DNA of 6,126 bases, taken from positions 1 to 6,126 of the forward strand of contig NATK01000106.1 in the NCBI GenBank assembly GCA_002085285.1, given 5' to 3'. The stretch comes from Candidatus Latescibacteria bacterium 4484_7 (lineage in GTDB: Bacteria; Krumholzibacteriota; Krumholzibacteriia; Krumholzibacteriales; Krumholzibacteriaceae). Position numbers and translations under genes: made by a program. The stretch's first letter is position 1; every line of letters starts with the position of its first letter. Shown here one piece after another: positions 5,070 to 6,126 of the stretch. A model generated the notes under the pieces. It made no database searches and was not told where the DNA came from. It saw nothing but the letters and a program-made list of their open reading frames with translations.

Positions 5070-5097
5070 TAAAGTACGCGCTCATGTCTGCCGATGA
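5070..5097 (+). promoter_or_regulatory. Sigma-28 (FliA/SigD) promoter for fliD
   Basis: The -35 is TAAAGTAC (5070-5077), 6/8 to TAAAGTTT. The -10 is GCCGATGA (5090-5097), 7/8 to GCCGATAA. The 12-nt spacer is the same length as in the flagellin promoter. Transcription is expected near 5104, leaving a leader of about 70 nt. That leader contains a 12-bp palindrome AAAATATATTTT (5133-5144). The rest of the 168-bp flaG-fliD gap (5006-5173) holds no gene and no terminator. Confidence 0.8.
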
Positions 5098-5160
5098 TAG
5101 TAATGTGGAATGAGCATTTGGGAAAAAGATCGAAAATATATTTTATCAGTCAATTCAAAA

Positions 5161-5165
5161 AGGGG
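5161..5165 (+). promoter_or_regulatory. fliD ribosome binding site deciding the start
   Basis: AGGGG lies 8 nt before the ATG at 5174 but only 2 nt before an in-frame ATG at 5168. Normal spacing therefore selects 5174, giving MAGIGGVDGLV. Using the earlier ATG would add only Met-Ala. Confidence 0.7.
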
Positions 5166-5173
5166 AAATGGCA

Positions 5174-6126
5174 ATGGCAGGAATAGGTGGAGTAGACGGT
5201 CTGGTTACGGGTCTCGATACTACCGAGATCATAGACAAGATTCTCGAACTCGACAGGCAGCCGATCTATGACCTGCAGGCGAGGATCAAGAGACTGACCA
5301 ATATAAAGAGCGCGTATGAAACACTCGAAGCCAATCTTTTGGCACTGAAGATCGATGCGCAGCGATTGTACAGGCTCGACAGGTTCATCAGCTACAAGGT
5401 CGAATCGTCGAATGAGGGTATAATTTCGGCGACGGCTTCCAACAGCGCGAAGAGCGGAATTTACACACTCACGGTGAATCAGCTCGCCCAGAATCATCAG
5501 ATCAGCTCGGCGACCTTTTCCGACCCGAACAGCACGATCATAGGTACGGGCAGCGTTACGATCAGAGTGGGAGATGCTTCACCCTATACGATCAATGTCG
5601 ATTCGAGCAACAATACGATAGAGAGCTTTGCCAATGCTATAAACAACGCAGGCATTGGTGCAAGGGCAGTGGTTGTCAATGTTGGTGGAACGGAACCACA
5701 ATACAAGCTTCTCATATCGAGCAATGAAACCGGGGCGGATCAGAGGATAACGATTGACGAAAACCTCACAGGAGGCACAGGCCTTGGCTTCGGAAGCGTC
5801 TCTTCACCCGTCTACGGGACGTGGAACGGTACGAGTGAGGTGACGTCCTCCGGCACGTACACCGGCGACACAGATGCCACGTTTACTTTTACCGTGGTTA
5901 ATGGTGGTACGGTTGGCACAGACGCGATTACTCTGAGTTATACCGATGGTGGCAGTGTTTCGGGCACTATCACCGGATTGAAGATATCCCTTGGAGCGGG
6001 TGCTGTGAACTCCGGAGATACATTCACAGTAGATACGACGACATCGACGATTCAGGCACCGCTGAATGCAATTGTTGCCATGGGCAGCGGTGCCGCCGGA
6101 ACGAACCCGATCGTTGTAGAGAATTC
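5174..6126 (+). CDS. fliD: Flagellar filament cap protein (HAP2), N-terminal part
   Basis: FliD caps the growing filament and helps flagellin insertion. The frame is open to the window edge (317 codons seen), so the C-terminus is missing because the window ends, not because the gene is broken. The N-terminal domain is clear: GVDGLVTGLDTTEIIDKILE (6-25), LDRQPIYDLQARIKRLTN (26-43) and SAYETLEANLLALK (46-59), a coiled-coil-forming region. Residues about 80-110 (ISATASNSAKSGIYTLTVNQ, then LAQNHQ) are also FliD-typical. An IN-type module follows at about 127-185 (VTIRVGDASPYTINVDSS, then IESFANAIN). A Gly/Thr-rich beta domain at about 225-288 (SSGTYTGDTDATFTFTV to SGDTFTVD) looks inserted before the expected QAPLNAIVAMGS segment (about 293-304) resumes FliD-like sequence. 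It has its own sigma-28 promoter, fitting a late gene. Confidence 0.93.
   Translation, partial: MAGIGGVDGLVTGLDTTEIIDKILELDRQPIYDLQARIKRLTNIKSAYETLEANLLALKIDAQRLYRLDRFISYKVESSNEGIISATASNSAKSGIYTLTVNQLAQNHQISSATFSDPNSTIIGTGSVTIRVGDASPYTINVDSSNNTIESFANAINNAGIGARAVVVNVGGTEPQYKLLISSNETGADQRITIDENLTGGTGLGFGSVSSPVYGTWNGTSEVTSSGTYTGDTDATFTFTVVNGGTVGTDAITLSYTDGGSVSGTITGLKISLGAGAVNSGDTFTVDTTTSTIQAPLNAIVAMGSGAAGTNPIVVEN

Noticed and set aside
6121..6126. Window ends exactly on GAATTC (EcoRI site)
   Set aside because: It could reflect a cloned fragment end, but the left end shows no such site and a chance occurrence cannot be excluded. It is not a biological feature.

Overview
This window is a late flagellar gene cluster read entirely from the + strand. 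In order it carries the 3' end of flgK, then flgL, fliW, csrA, a filament flagellin gene (fliC/hag type), a flaG-like gene, and the 5' part of fliD, which runs off the right edge. Base composition is roughly balanced and coding density is high. The fliW-csrA pair next to flagellin rules out an enterobacterial-type organism; it is usual in Firmicutes, Spirochaetes, Thermotogae, Planctomycetes, some Proteobacteria and several uncultured phyla. The flagellin termini, the enlarged FlgL and the inserted FliD domain remind me of deep-branching, perhaps FCB-like or uncultured bacteria. That placement is a low-confidence impression and I cannot name a taxon.

Layout: bases 1-2903 look like one tightly packed unit. 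flgK and flgL overlap by one base, flgL-fliW is spaced by 19 bp, and fliW-csrA by 8 bp. A 247-bp gap (2904-3150) follows. It holds a good sigma-28 (FliA/SigD-type) promoter and a predicted leader of about 120 nt with several base-paired elements. Flagellin (464 aa) is followed 70 bp later by the flaG-like gene. That short gap contains an exceptionally strong stem-loop. A second sigma-28 promoter, with the same 12-nt spacer as the flagellin promoter, lies in the 168-bp gap before fliD.

Working together: FlgK and FlgL form the hook-filament junction, FliD caps the filament, flagellin is the filament and FlaG probably tunes filament length. CsrA and FliW are expected to form the known partner switch in which CsrA represses flagellin translation, FliW sequesters CsrA, and secretion of flagellin feeds back through FliW. 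The DNA supports this: the flagellin leader has a near-consensus CsrA hairpin site at 3093-3102 and further GGA motifs at its Shine-Dalgarno.

I see no unknown protein system. The least expected signals are RNA-level. The beginnings of both the flagellin and flaG coding sequences are complementary to their own leaders, through helices that would enclose the ribosome binding site and start codon. In flaG this is a perfect 14-bp match to the top of the upstream stem-loop. The csrA ribosome binding site and start codon also sit in a compact hairpin. No canonical intrinsic terminator is visible anywhere in the window.
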